In this document: one piece after another, positions 1 to 8,913 of the stretch
Position numbering within the stretch: position 1 is the stretch's first letter
Layout: each line of letters opens with the position of its first letter
Source of the DNA: Paracoccus stylophorae
Lineage (GTDB): Bacteria; Pseudomonadota; Alphaproteobacteria; Rhodobacterales; Rhodobacteraceae
Direction of reading: 5' to 3'
Length of the DNA: 64,000 nucleotides
Assembly: GCF_028553765.1 (NCBI RefSeq)
Contig: NZ_CP067134.1
Coordinates: forward strand, 653,501 to 717,500
Notes under the pieces: model-generated
What the model was told of the DNA's origin: nothing
Databases searched by the model: none
What the model saw: only the letters and a program-made list of their open reading frames with translations
Made by a program: the position numbers and the translations under genes

Positions 1-1
1 A

Positions 2-394
2 ACGGCGCGGGCGGTGGTCAATATCCGCTTCAACGATTTGCACAGCGGCGAATCGCTGACGCAGGATTTGACCCGCCGCGCGCGCGCGATCGGCGATGAG
101 ACCGGGGTCGCGCTGGACATCGAGGCCGACATCTCGGGCGAGGCGTTTCTGACCGAACCCGGCCCCTTCGTCGATCTGGTCCGCGACGTGGTGGCGCGCG
201 AAACCGGGCAGGTCCCGGTCCTGTCCACCTCGGGCGGGACGTCGGATGCGCGCTTCGTCAAGGATCATTGCCCGGTGGTGGAATTCGGCCTTGTCGGCCG
301 GTTCATGCATCAGGTCGATGAACGCGTGCCGGTGGCCCAGATCCATCAGCTGAAGACGATTTATCAGCGCATTCTGGAAAGATTTTTCGAATGA
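2..394 (+). CDS. dapE: Succinyl-diaminopimelate desuccinylase, C-terminal part (5' end outside window)
   Basis: Only the last ~131 codons are present; the frame is open from base 2, so the GTG at 14 is internal. DapE hydrolyses N-succinyl-LL-2,6-diaminopimelate to succinate and LL-diaminopimelate in the cytosolic lysine/peptidoglycan pathway. Visible support is the RFNDLHSGESL stretch of the dimerisation/lid domain, then VLSTSGGTSDARF and CPVVEFG, which are the conserved C-terminal M20 peptidase motifs of this subgroup, and the C-terminal Q(V)DERV plus LKTIYQRIL helix. The zinc-ligand motifs of the N-terminal half lie outside the window. A short gap leads into the GNAT gene, so the two may be cotranscribed. 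It complements lysA at 21828, which completes the same pathway. Confidence 0.88.
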   Translation, partial: TARAVVNIRFNDLHSGESLTQDLTRRARAIGDETGVALDIEADISGEAFLTEPGPFVDLVRDVVARETGQVPVLSTSGGTSDARFVKDHCPVVEFGLVGRFMHQVDERVPVAQIHQLKTIYQRILERFFE

Positions 395-401
395 GGTTCG
401 G

Positions 402-818
402 ATGAGGATCGAGACGACCGACGATGTCGACACCTGCCGCGCCCTGCGCCGCACCGTCTTCGTCGAGGAACAGGGAATCAGCCCTGATGACGAATGGGAC
501 GATCTGGACGATCAGGCGATCCACCTGCTGGCATGGCAGGGCGATGCGCCGGTCGGCACTGCCCGCATCCTGATCCGGGACCGGGCGGGCAAGATCGGCC
601 GGGTCTGCGTGCTGCGCGAGGCGCGCGGAACCGGGCTGGGTCAACAGCTGATCCGCGCGGCGGTGGACGTGTTGCGCGCCCGCCCCGGCCTGACCCACGC
701 CCGGCTGGGCGCGCAGACCCATGCCATCGGCTTTTACGAAAAGCTGGGTTTCACCGCCGACGGCCCCATATATGACGACGCGGGAATTCCGCATCGCGAC
801 ATGTTTCGCGAACTTTGA
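402..818 (+). CDS. GNAT family N-acetyltransferase
   Basis: A 138-residue single-domain GNAT protein that should transfer an acetyl group from acetyl-CoA to an amine; the substrate cannot be told from sequence. The acetyl-CoA pyrophosphate loop is visible as EARGTGLGQQLI, and the C-terminal GFYEKLGF strand-helix is typical of the fold. The N-terminal FVEEQGIS resembles the ElaA/YjcF subgroup. It starts 7 bases after dapE with a GAGG-type ribosome site just upstream, so it is probably the distal gene of the dapE transcript. Confidence 0.8.
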   Translation: MRIETTDDVDTCRALRRTVFVEEQGISPDDEWDDLDDQAIHLLAWQGDAPVGTARILIRDRAGKIGRVCVLREARGTGLGQQLIRAAVDVLRARPGLTHARLGAQTHAIGFYEKLGFTADGPIYDDAGIPHRDMFREL

Positions 819-862
819 CGCACCCGGCTGCGTTCCGCGCCCGGCTTTGTTAGGCTTGTTCC

Positions 863-3124
863 ATGACCCGTATTCCCAGCAAACAGCAGATCATGGATTG
901 GGTCGCGGACCACCCCGACGCCAATTCCAAACGCGACATCGCCAAGGCGTTCGGCGTCAAGGGCGCGCAGCGGATCGAACTGAAGCGGCTGTTGAAGGAG
1001 CTGGAAAGCGACGGCCAGCTTGAACGCCGCCGGCGCCACTATCTGGACGCCGAAAAGCTTCCGCCGGTCACGGTGCTGGAACTGCTGGCGCCGGACGGGT
1101 CGGGCGACCTGTTCGCGCACCCGCTGGAATGGCGCGGCGAGGGGCCGATGCCCCGGATCCTGTATACCCCGCGCCGCACCGACCCCGCCCTGGGACGGGG
1201 AGAGCGGTTCCTGGCCCGTCTGGTCGAGGTTCACGGCGAGGATCATCAGTACGAGGCCCGGCTGATGCGGCGGATCAGCGCGTCCCCGCACCGTATCGTC
1301 GGCATCTTCCGCAAGGACACCGAGGGCGGGCGGATCGTGCCCATCGACAAGGGGCAGGACAAGGAATGGCGGGTGCGCGCCGACGCCACGCTTGGCGCGG
1401 AATCGGGCGAGCTGGTTCAGGCCGAACAGGCCGGGCCGAAAAACCGCCTGGGGCTGAAGCTGGCGCGGATCGTGGACCGTCTGGGCGATCCCTCGGCCCC
1501 GCGCGCCGTCAGCCTGATCGCGATCCATCAGCACGGCATCCCCGACGAGTTTCCCGACAAGGTCATCGCCGAGGCCGAGGCGCAGACGCCGGCCACGATG
1601 AAGGGGCGCGAGGATCTGCGCGATCTGCCGCTGGTGACCATCGACCCGTCCGACGCGCGCGATCACGACGACGCGGTGGGCGCGCAGATCGAGGACGACG
1701 GCGGCGCGACGATCTGGGTCGCCATCGCCGATGTCGCGCATTACGTGCGGCCCGGCAGCGCGCTGGACCGCGAGGCGTGGACGCGCGGCAACTCGACCTA
1801 TTTCCCCGACCGGGTGGTGCCGATGCTGCCCGAGGCGCTGTCGGCCGATCTGTGCTCGCTGCACGAAGATCAGGACCGGCCGGTGATCGCGGTCCGGATG
1901 CGGCTGGACGCGCAGGGCAACAAGATCAGCCACAATTTCCATCGCGGCATGATGAACAGCCGCGCCAGCCTGGCCTATGGGCAGGCGCAGGATGCGGCCG
2001 ACGGCAAGCCCGACGCGCAGACCAAGCCGCTGCTGGACAGCGTGATCGGGCCGCTGTGGCACACCTATGGCCTGCTGCGGGATGCGCGGGCGCGGCGTCA
2101 GCCGCTGGATCTGGACCTGCCGGAGCGGCGGATCGAACTGACCCCGGACGGGCGGGTGGCCTCGGTGAATTTCCGGGAGCGGCTGGACGCGCACCGGCTG
2201 ATCGAGGAATTCATGGTGCTGGCCAATGTCGCCGCGGCCGAGGAACTGACCCGCCGTCAGCGCCCCCTGCTGTTCCGCGTCCACGAGGAACCCAGCCTTG
2301 AAAAGATGGAGGCGCTGCGCGAGGTGGCGCAGGCATCGGGCTTTACGCTGGCCAAGGGTCAGGTGCTGCATACGAGCCATCTGAACCGGCTGCTGGCGCA
2401 GTCCGAGGGTACCGATTTCGACGAGCTGATCAACATCTCGACGCTGCGGTCGATGACCCAGGCCTATTACCACCCCGAGAATTTCGGCCATTTCGGGCTG
2501 GCGCTGAAAAGCTATGCGCATTTCACCTCGCCCATCCGCCGCTATTCCGACCTGATCGTGCATCGGGCGCTGATCACCGCGCATGGCTGGGGCGGGGGAC
2601 GTGGCGGCACGTCGGACGGGCTGTCCGAGGGCGACATGGAGCGCCTGTCCGAAACCGCCATCCATATCAGCGAAACCGAACGCCGCAGCATGGCCGCCGA
2701 ACGCGACACCACCGACCGCTATCTGGCCGCCTATCTGGCCGAGCGTGTGGGGACCGAGATGACCGGCCGGATCAGCGGCATCCAGCGATTCGGGGCGTTC
2801 GTCAGGCTGGACGAGACCGGCGCCGACGGGCTTTTGCCGATCCGCGATCTGGGGCGCGAATATTTCCATTTCGATCCCGACGCGCAGATGCTGATCGGTG
2901 CCGATACCGGGCTTGAGATCGGCATCGGCCAGCGCGTCACCGTCCGGCTGACCGAGGCGGTGCCGGTGACGGGCGGGCTGACGCTGGAATTGCTGGAACT
3001 GGAGGGCAAGGCGCTGCCGCGCGGGCCGCAAAAGGGCAAGCGCGGCCGCGCGCCCGGCCGCATGACGACGCAGGCGCGCCTGTCCGAGGTCAGGCGCGCC
3101 GCCAAGCGCCGCCGCAAACGCTGA
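863..3124 (+). CDS. rnr: Ribonuclease R
   Basis: A 753-residue 3'-to-5' exoribonuclease of the RNB (RNase II) family that degrades structured RNA in the cytosol. The order is an N-terminal winged-helix region (about 1-60), cold-shock-like OB domains, the RNB catalytic domain, an S1 RNA-binding domain (about 631-710, starting near EMTGRISGI) and a lysine/arginine-rich tail. The RNB metal site is intact: TIDPSDARDHDD at 259-270 supplies D261, D267, D269 and D270. HFTSPIRRYSDL is the usual RNB C-terminal motif. The length matches RNase R rather than the shorter RNase II, and the basic tail supports that. It ends 18 bases before the convergent transporter gene. Confidence 0.95.
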   Translation: MTRIPSKQQIMDWVADHPDANSKRDIAKAFGVKGAQRIELKRLLKELESDGQLERRRRHYLDAEKLPPVTVLELLAPDGSGDLFAHPLEWRGEGPMPRILYTPRRTDPALGRGERFLARLVEVHGEDHQYEARLMRRISASPHRIVGIFRKDTEGGRIVPIDKGQDKEWRVRADATLGAESGELVQAEQAGPKNRLGLKLARIVDRLGDPSAPRAVSLIAIHQHGIPDEFPDKVIAEAEAQTPATMKGREDLRDLPLVTIDPSDARDHDDAVGAQIEDDGGATIWVAIADVAHYVRPGSALDREAWTRGNSTYFPDRVVPMLPEALSADLCSLHEDQDRPVIAVRMRLDAQGNKISHNFHRGMMNSRASLAYGQAQDAADGKPDAQTKPLLDSVIGPLWHTYGLLRDARARRQPLDLDLPERRIELTPDGRVASVNFRERLDAHRLIEEFMVLANVAAAEELTRRQRPLLFRVHEEPSLEKMEALREVAQASGFTLAKGQVLHTSHLNRLLAQSEGTDFDELINISTLRSMTQAYYHPENFGHFGLALKSYAHFTSPIRRYSDLIVHRALITAHGWGGGRGGTSDGLSEGDMERLSETAIHISETERRSMAAERDTTDRYLAAYLAERVGTEMTGRISGIQRFGAFVRLDETGADGLLPIRDLGREYFHFDPDAQMLIGADTGLEIGIGQRVTVRLTEAVPVTGGLTLELLELEGKALPRGPQKGKRGRAPGRMTTQARLSEVRRAAKRRRKR

Positions 3125-3142
3125 GCCGCGGCGGGCCCGGCG

Positions 3143-4456
3143 TTACATCAGATACAGCAGCCCGCCGATCACCACCCCGGTGATCAGCAACTGCACGACA
3201 CAGAACCCCATGATGTCGCGCGGCTTCAGCCCGGCGATACCCAGCATCGGCAGCGCCCAGAACGGTTGCAGCAGGTTCGTCCAGGCATCGCCCCACGCCA
3301 CGCCCATCACGACATGGGCCACATCCGCGCCAAGCGATTCCGCGGCCGGCAGCATGACCGGCGCCTGCACCGCCCATTGCCCGCCGCCCGAGGGCACGAA
3401 GATGTTGACGATCCCGGCGCTGATAAAGCTCCAGAACGGCAGGCTGTCGGCGGTCGAGATCGACACGAACCAGCCCGACAGGCTGGCGGCCAGCCCGGTA
3501 TCGGTCATGATCGCCATGATCCCGGCATAGAAGGGGAACTGGATCACGATGCCGGCGCCGCCGCGCACCGCGTCGTCCAGCGCCATCAGCAGGCTGCGCG
3601 GCGTGCCGTGGCAGACGATGCCCAGAAACAGGAACAGGAAGTTCACCACGTTCAGGTTGATGCCGCCGCCGCCGGCGAAATAGGTCGCCAGCCAGATCAG
3701 GCCGGGGATGCCGATCAGCCACATCAGGATCGGGCTGTTCTCCAACCGCTCGGCCGGGGTGGCATAGGGTGACACGGGCGGGGGCGCGACATTGTCGTCC
3801 AGCTTGGCCGGATCGACCAGCACCTGTTCGGATTCCAGCGGCAGCATCAGCCGGTTCACCAGCGGCACGACGATCACCACCGCGATCACGATGACCAGGT
3901 TCCACGGCGCGAAGATCGTCTCTGACGTCGGCAGCACGCCGATCTGGTCGGCGGTGAAATGACCCTCGGTGGCGATGGTCAGCGGGATCGAGCCCGACAG
4001 CCCGCCATGCCAGATCACGAAACCGGAATAGGCAGCCGCCACCAGCAGCCGGTAATCGACCCGGATCTGGCGCGCCAGTTCCTTGGCGAAGATCGCGCCC
4101 ACGACCGGCCCGAACCCCCAGTTGATCCAGCTTGCCGCCAGCGACACAAGGCTGACCAGGATGATGGCCGACCCGCGCGACGTGGCCAGACCCGCGATCC
4201 ATTGCAGGATCTTGCGAACGGGCGGAGAGCTGGCAAGGATGAAGCCCGTGACCAGCACCAGCAGCATCTGCATCGCGAATTGCAGCAGCGACCAGAACCC
4301 GTCGCCCCAGATCGCGATCAGCGCGATCGGCGTCACGTCCTGCGTGGTCAGCGCCGCGATCGCGGCAAGCAGGGTCAGCACCAGAACGAAGATGAAGGCG
4401 TCGGGAAGCCAGCTTTCCATCAGCCGGGTGGCGGGGCGGGACAGGACTCTCAGCAT
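3143..4456 (-). CDS. atoE: Short-chain fatty acid transporter, AtoE family
   Basis: A 437-residue, very hydrophobic inner-membrane protein with about 10-12 predicted spans. The N-terminal SWLPDAFIFVLVLTLLAA, the WGDGFWSLLQFAMQM stretch and the glycine-rich SGGGQWAVQAPVM loop match the AtoE/TIGR00366 family, associated with uptake of acetoacetate or butyrate-type short-chain acids. No acetoacetate-degradation genes flank it, although phaA/phaB lie about 12 kb away. It is monocistronic and convergent with rnr. Substrate specificity is inferred from the family only. Confidence 0.87.
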   Translation of the reverse strand: MLRVLSRPATRLMESWLPDAFIFVLVLTLLAAIAALTTQDVTPIALIAIWGDGFWSLLQFAMQMLLVLVTGFILASSPPVRKILQWIAGLATSRGSAIILVSLVSLAASWINWGFGPVVGAIFAKELARQIRVDYRLLVAAAYSGFVIWHGGLSGSIPLTIATEGHFTADQIGVLPTSETIFAPWNLVIVIAVVIVVPLVNRLMLPLESEQVLVDPAKLDDNVAPPPVSPYATPAERLENSPILMWLIGIPGLIWLATYFAGGGGINLNVVNFLFLFLGIVCHGTPRSLLMALDDAVRGGAGIVIQFPFYAGIMAIMTDTGLAASLSGWFVSISTADSLPFWSFISAGIVNIFVPSGGGQWAVQAPVMLPAAESLGADVAHVVMGVAWGDAWTNLLQPFWALPMLGIAGLKPRDIMGFCVVQLLITGVVIGGLLYLM

Positions 4457-4537
4457 GTGTCATTCCTTTGCGCTTTGACAGCAAGCTGCGGCAGCTGCGG
4501 GAAAAAAGCAAGCAGGGACGGCACCTTGACCGGCGGA

Positions 4538-6190
4538 TCAGTTCTCGCGGAAGGCGCGGTTGAAGTAATCTGCCAGCGGTTTGAGAAGATAGGTCATCGG
4601 GCTGCGTTCGCCGGTCTGGATATACACCTCGACCGGCATGCCGGGGATCAGCGCCAGATTGCCCAGCTTCTCGCGTTCTTCGGCCGGGATCGTCACTTCG
4701 GCGCGGTAATAGGGCGTGCGCGTGGCCTCATCCATCAGCGCGTCGGCCGAGATGCGTTCCAGCCGCCCGTCGATCTCGGGCGTGGTGCGCGACGAGAACG
4801 ACGAAAAGCGCAGCACGACCGGCTGGCCGGGCCTGACCTCATCGACATTGATCGTGGCCAGCCGCGCGCCGATGACCAGCGGGCGGTCCTGCGGGATCAG
4901 ATACATCAGCGGCTCGGCCGGGCGGATGACCGAACGCGGCGTCGTCACCTGAAGATCATAGACGATGCCGGCCACCGGCGCGCGGATGTCCAGCCGGTTC
5001 TGCTGTTCGATCAGGCTGCGGCGGCGTTCGGCCAGTTCCAGTTCGCGATAGCCCAGATCGCTCAGCTGCGTCTCGGCCTCTTCGCGGCGTTCGGCGCCAA
5101 GGCGCAGACGCTGGATGTCCAGCTCGGTCTGGCGGGTTTCGGCCTGCGCGCGGCTGGCCTGCAACTCGCCAAGCTGGCCGTCCAGCCGCACCGCCTCGCG
5201 TTGCAAGCCCAGCACGCGCGAGGATTGCGCCAGCCCGCGCGACAACAGGCTTTGCTGATCCTCCAGCTCCTCTCCGATCAGCTCGCGCTGCCTGGCCAGC
5301 GCGCTGATCTGCGCGTCGATGCCGTCAACCTGCGCCTTGACCTGTTCGGACTGTTTCTGAAGCTGGTCAAGCGACTGGCTCAGCGTCGAGCGGCGGGTTT
5401 CGAACAGGCTGCGCTGCCCGGCGATCAGATCGGACAGGTCGGGGTTTTCGGCCACCTCCTCGACCAGCAGATCGGGAAAGTCGATGCTGTCGGCATCGGC
5501 ACGCTCGGCCTCAAGCCGGCCTCGGCGGGCGAGGATCTCGAAATACTGGCCCTCGACGATGGCCAGTTCGGTGGACAGCAGGGTGCCGTCGAGACTGATC
5601 AGCAGATCGCCCGCCGCCACGGTTTGCCCTTCGGTCACGGCGATCTTCTGGACCACGCCGCCATCGGGATGCTGCACGATCTGGCGCTGCTGCTCGACCT
5701 CGACCTGACCGGGGGCGACGACGGCGCCGGCGATGCGGCTTTGCATGCCCCACAGGACGAAGCCGCCGAACATCACCAGAATCGCCAGCAGGCCAAGCGT
5801 CATCGGCCCGCGCACCGGCCAGCGCCCCGGATCGGGGGCTGCGATGGGCGGCGGCGGCGGCGGCGGAGACGGCGGCGGCACGTTGCGCGGGGGTGGCGGC
5901 ACGTTGCGCGGCTGCCGCAGCGTGCCGCCCGAGGGCGCAAGCCCGGGCGCGGTCGCCCTGGCCTTGCCGGCGGCCGACGGCGATGCGGGCGGGGGACCCG
6001 CCTTGTCCGACGGCCGGTCCGCCTCCGCGTCGGGCGATGTCGCGGGCGCGGAGGGATCGACCGGATCGGTCAGGCGCAGCGGGCGGTCGGCGCGCGGCGG
6101 GACGGGCGTGTGCATCGGGCCGGTCGCATCCTTGCCCGGTGTCGGGTCGCCCTGGCCCTGGCCGCCGGTCTTGTGACTGTCGCCGGTCAT
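4538..6190 (-). CDS. HlyD-family type I secretion periplasmic adaptor with long proline-rich N-terminus
   Basis: A 550-residue membrane-fusion protein of a type I secretion system, bridging the inner-membrane ABC exporter and an outer-membrane channel. ATG at 6190 is chosen because it makes an ATGA overlap with the upstream ABC gene; the frame continues upstream but lies inside that gene. Residues 1-125 are low-complexity, rich in Pro/Asp/Ala, with a doubled PRNVPPP motif and a run of eight prolines at about 108-115. One membrane span follows (about 131-148), then a biotinyl-lipoyl half-motif, a long coiled coil rich in Leu/Gln/Glu (about 250-390), and the HlyD C-terminal beta domain ending IPGMPVEVYIQTGERSP. 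Family members are commonly about 430-450 residues, so the cytosolic extension is the odd part. Confidence 0.9.
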   Translation of the reverse strand: MTGDSHKTGGQGQGDPTPGKDATGPMHTPVPPRADRPLRLTDPVDPSAPATSPDAEADRPSDKAGPPPASPSAAGKARATAPGLAPSGGTLRQPRNVPPPPRNVPPPSPPPPPPPIAAPDPGRWPVRGPMTLGLLAILVMFGGFVLWGMQSRIAGAVVAPGQVEVEQQRQIVQHPDGGVVQKIAVTEGQTVAAGDLLISLDGTLLSTELAIVEGQYFEILARRGRLEAERADADSIDFPDLLVEEVAENPDLSDLIAGQRSLFETRRSTLSQSLDQLQKQSEQVKAQVDGIDAQISALARQRELIGEELEDQQSLLSRGLAQSSRVLGLQREAVRLDGQLGELQASRAQAETRQTELDIQRLRLGAERREEAETQLSDLGYRELELAERRRSLIEQQNRLDIRAPVAGIVYDLQVTTPRSVIRPAEPLMYLIPQDRPLVIGARLATINVDEVRPGQPVVLRFSSFSSRTTPEIDGRLERISADALMDEATRTPYYRAEVTIPAEEREKLGNLALIPGMPVEVYIQTGERSPMTYLLKPLADYFNRAFREN

Positions 6191-7938
6191 GTCACGCCTC
6201 CGCTGCGGCCAGCCTCTTGCGCCTTGAGGATCTGGGCCGAATTCTGCACCAGCTCCTGCAGGACCTGATCGCGCGGGCCAAAGGCGCGGCGGACGCCCTG
6301 TTCCATCACCATCAGCAATTCGCATTCGCTGATCGCGGCGGGGCGGTGCGCCATGATCACCACCGCGCCCTTCTGCGCCTTGATCCGGCGGATGGCGGCG
6401 TTCAGCGCCTCGGACCCCTGATTGTCGAGATTCGAGTTCGGTTCGTCCAGGACCAGCAGGACGGGGTCGGGATACAGCGCGCGCGCCAGGCCGATCCGCT
6501 GGATCTGTCCGCCCGACAGCCGGCCCGAGGTCTGGCTGATGCGGGTGTCATATCCGCGCGGAAGATCGAGGATCATCTGATGCGCCGCCGCCGCACGCGC
6601 GGCGTGGACCACGCGATCGGGGTCCGGATCGGGCGACAGGCGGGCGATGTTTTCGGCAATCGTGCCATCGAACAGCGTCACCTGTTGCGGCAGATAACCG
6701 ATCAGCGATCCCAGAATATCGGGATCGAACTGATCCAGCGTCGCCCCGCCCAGCCGGATCGAGCCCGCACCGACCGGCCACGCCCCGATCAGCGCGCGCG
6801 CCAGCGTCGTCTTGCCCGCCCCCGACGCCCCGATCACGCCCAGCGCCTGACCCGGTGCCACCGAAAAGCCGATGCCGCGCACGATGGCCACGCCCTGTCC
6901 CGGCGGGGCGACCGACAGCTGGCGCACGTCAAGCTGCGCCTCGGGGCGGGGCAGCGGGGTCTTGCGCCCCTCGGGCGGCTGGCGCGACAGCAGTTGCGAC
7001 AGCCGTTTCCAGCCGTCCTGCGCCGCCTGAACCAGCGCCCAGCCGCCGACCAGCTGTTCGACCGGGGCCAGCGCGCGGCCCATCATGATCGAACTGGCGA
7101 TCATCGCGCCCGGCGTCACCTCTTGCCGCAGGACCAGATAGGCGCCGGTCGCCAGGATCGCGCTTTGCAGAAACAGCCGGAAGCTGCGCGAAAAGACGGT
7201 GAAACCCGACGAGACGTCGGCACCGCGCACGGCGTTGTCCTGCGCTTCGCTGCGCGCCGCGCGCCAGCGGCGGAACGTCGCGCCGCGCATGCCCAGCGCG
7301 CCGATCACCTCGCCCTCGTCGCGGTAAAGATCGGCCATCCGCTGCGCCTGCGTGGCGGCCACCGTGGACCGTTGCAGCGGCTGGCGCGTCAGCCAGCGGT
7401 TCGCCACGGTCGAGAACACCAGGATCAGCCCGCCGATGGTGGCAACCACGCCCAGAAGCGGGTGGAAGATGAAGACCGCGCCCAGAAACACCGGTGCCCA
7501 GGGAATGTCGAACATGGCCAGCATCACCGGCGAGCCGATGAACCGCTGGACCGAATCCAGATCGCGCATGCCGCTGGCCGCCGCGGCCGATTCGTCGCCG
7601 GTGATCGCGCCTTCGCGCAAGGCGGCGGTGAACACCCGCCCCTCCATCCGGTCCAGAAACCGCGCCGCGATTCGCTGGGTCACGCGGTTGCGGGCCAGAT
7701 CGACCACGCCCATCAGCAGAAACAGGAACACCACCAGCACGAACAGCGCCGTCAGCGTTTCCTGCGACCGCGAACTGAGCACGCGGTCATAGACCTGCAA
7801 CATGAACAGCGGCCCGGTCAGCATCAGCAGGTTCACCACCGCCGAAAACAGCGCGACCCCCGCAAACAGCGGAAAACCGGCCGCGCGGGCCTTGCGCAGC
7901 TCGTGACTGCCATCATGCATGAACGGCGCCTTGCCCAT
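6187..7938 (-). CDS. Type I secretion ABC transporter permease/ATPase, PrtD family
   Basis: A 583-residue half-transporter: an N-terminal membrane domain of about six spans (1-300) fused to an ATPase domain. Walker A is GASGAGKTTLAR (near 370), the signature LSGGQIQRIGLARAL, and Walker B LLVLDEPNSNLD. There is no C39 peptidase domain, so it resembles the PrtD/AprD exporters of RTX-type proteins with C-terminal secretion signals. It is the first gene of a two-gene minus-strand operon with the HlyD adaptor. No TolC-like gene or RTX substrate is present in the window, so the cargo is unknown. A start seven codons downstream (ATG at 7920) is also possible. Confidence 0.92.
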   Translation of the reverse strand: MGKAPFMHDGSHELRKARAAGFPLFAGVALFSAVVNLLMLTGPLFMLQVYDRVLSSRSQETLTALFVLVVFLFLLMGVVDLARNRVTQRIAARFLDRMEGRVFTAALREGAITGDESAAAASGMRDLDSVQRFIGSPVMLAMFDIPWAPVFLGAVFIFHPLLGVVATIGGLILVFSTVANRWLTRQPLQRSTVAATQAQRMADLYRDEGEVIGALGMRGATFRRWRAARSEAQDNAVRGADVSSGFTVFSRSFRLFLQSAILATGAYLVLRQEVTPGAMIASSIMMGRALAPVEQLVGGWALVQAAQDGWKRLSQLLSRQPPEGRKTPLPRPEAQLDVRQLSVAPPGQGVAIVRGIGFSVAPGQALGVIGASGAGKTTLARALIGAWPVGAGSIRLGGATLDQFDPDILGSLIGYLPQQVTLFDGTIAENIARLSPDPDPDRVVHAARAAAAHQMILDLPRGYDTRISQTSGRLSGGQIQRIGLARALYPDPVLLVLDEPNSNLDNQGSEALNAAIRRIKAQKGAVVIMAHRPAAISECELLMVMEQGVRRAFGPRDQVLQELVQNSAQILKAQEAGRSGGVT

Positions 7939-7968
7939 CCGCTTGCGGTCCTTGCCTCGTATTTAATC

Positions 7969-7994
7969 CAGACTGCGCCCGGTTCAGACTGCGC
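7969..7994. repeat. Perfect 10-bp direct repeat in divergent promoter region
   Basis: CAGACTGCGC occurs at 7969-7978 and again at 7985-7994, separated by CCGGTT (16 bp start to start). It lies in the 147-bp region between the divergently transcribed type I secretion operon and mlaA. The spacing would suit a regulator bound at tandem half-sites, but this is inference only. Confidence 0.45.
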
Positions 7995-8085
7995 AACCCG
8001 CGTCGCGGACTTGCCGCTGCGCGCCCGCGTCAGTATCCCCTTTTAAAAGCGTTGTCTGCGCAGTTGCGAGTCCCGGATCAGCTTT

Positions 8086-8913
8086 ATGCCAGAAAGGTTA
8101 GGAAACCCTTTGCCTCATCCAGAACGCATCCGGCGGAAATCCGCCCTGATCCTGACCGTCGCACTGGCCGGCTGCGCCTCATCCCCGGTCATGGTGGACG
8201 GCATTGCGGTGTCGGACCCGTTCGAGGCGCAGAACCGGCGGGTTCACGCCTTCAACAAGGGGCTGGACGCCAGGGTGATCGGGCCGATTGCCGGGCTGGG
8301 CGGGTCCGGCAGGGGCGATGCGCCGGGAACGGCGGGCCAGCCGGGGGCGATGGACTTGGTCATCAATATGGGGTCGAACCTGTCGCTGCCGGGCAAGATC
8401 GCCAACAGCCTGTTGCAGGGGCGGCCCGGACCGGCGGTGAAAAATCTTTTCCGTTTCGCGGTGAACTCGACGCTGGGGATCGCCGGCATGTTCGATCCGG
8501 CCGGCCGCGATTTCGGCCTGCCCGAGACCGATACCGATTTCGGCGAGACGCTGGCCGTGTGGGGCGTGCCCGAAGGTGTCTATCTGGAACTGCCCGTGCT
8601 TGGCCCCTCGACCCAGCGCGACGCGGTGGGCAAGGCCGTTGATCTGCTCATCGACCCGCTGTGGCACCTGCTGGACAGCGACCGGCAGAGGGCCGTCGCG
8701 CTGGGATTGCGCATCGGGTCAAAAGCCGGTGATCGGGCCCGGTTCGGGGATACGGTGGACAGCGTTTTGCGGGATAGTGCCGACAGCTATGCACAAACGC
8801 GGCTGATCTATCTGATGCATCGCCGCCATGAACTGGGACAGGAGGGCAGCGACATTGACCCCTATGCGGACACCGGCCCCGACGGCCACATCATCGACCC
8901 TTACGCGGAATGA
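8086..8913 (+). CDS. mlaA: MlaA (VacJ) family outer-membrane lipoprotein
   Basis: A 275-residue lipoprotein that removes mislocalised phospholipids from the outer leaflet of the outer membrane and passes them to MlaC. A hydrophobic signal ends in the lipobox LAGC, with the acylated cysteine at about residue 30. The mature protein opens with the family hallmark DPFEAQNRRVHAFNKGLD, and the STLGIAGMFDPA and DFGETLAVWGV motifs follow. It overlaps the mlaC-like gene, indicating one operon. The mlaFED permease genes are not in this window. The C-terminus is acidic with repeated DPYA(D/E). Confidence 0.92.
   Translation: MPERLGNPLPHPERIRRKSALILTVALAGCASSPVMVDGIAVSDPFEAQNRRVHAFNKGLDARVIGPIAGLGGSGRGDAPGTAGQPGAMDLVINMGSNLSLPGKIANSLLQGRPGPAVKNLFRFAVNSTLGIAGMFDPAGRDFGLPETDTDFGETLAVWGVPEGVYLELPVLGPSTQRDAVGKAVDLLIDPLWHLLDSDRQRAVALGLRIGSKAGDRARFGDTVDSVLRDSADSYAQTRLIYLMHRRHELGQEGSDIDPYADTGPDGHIIDPYAE

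Noticed and set aside
734..3031. A 765-codon open frame on the minus strand opposite RNase R
   Set aside because: It lies wholly antisense to rnr, is rich in Arg/Gln/His/Pro as expected from the complement of GC-rich coding sequence, and has no recognisable domain.
5893..8046. A 717-codon plus-strand frame across the type I secretion genes
   Set aside because: Antisense shadow of two well-supported genes; composition is His/Arg/Gln-rich without motifs.
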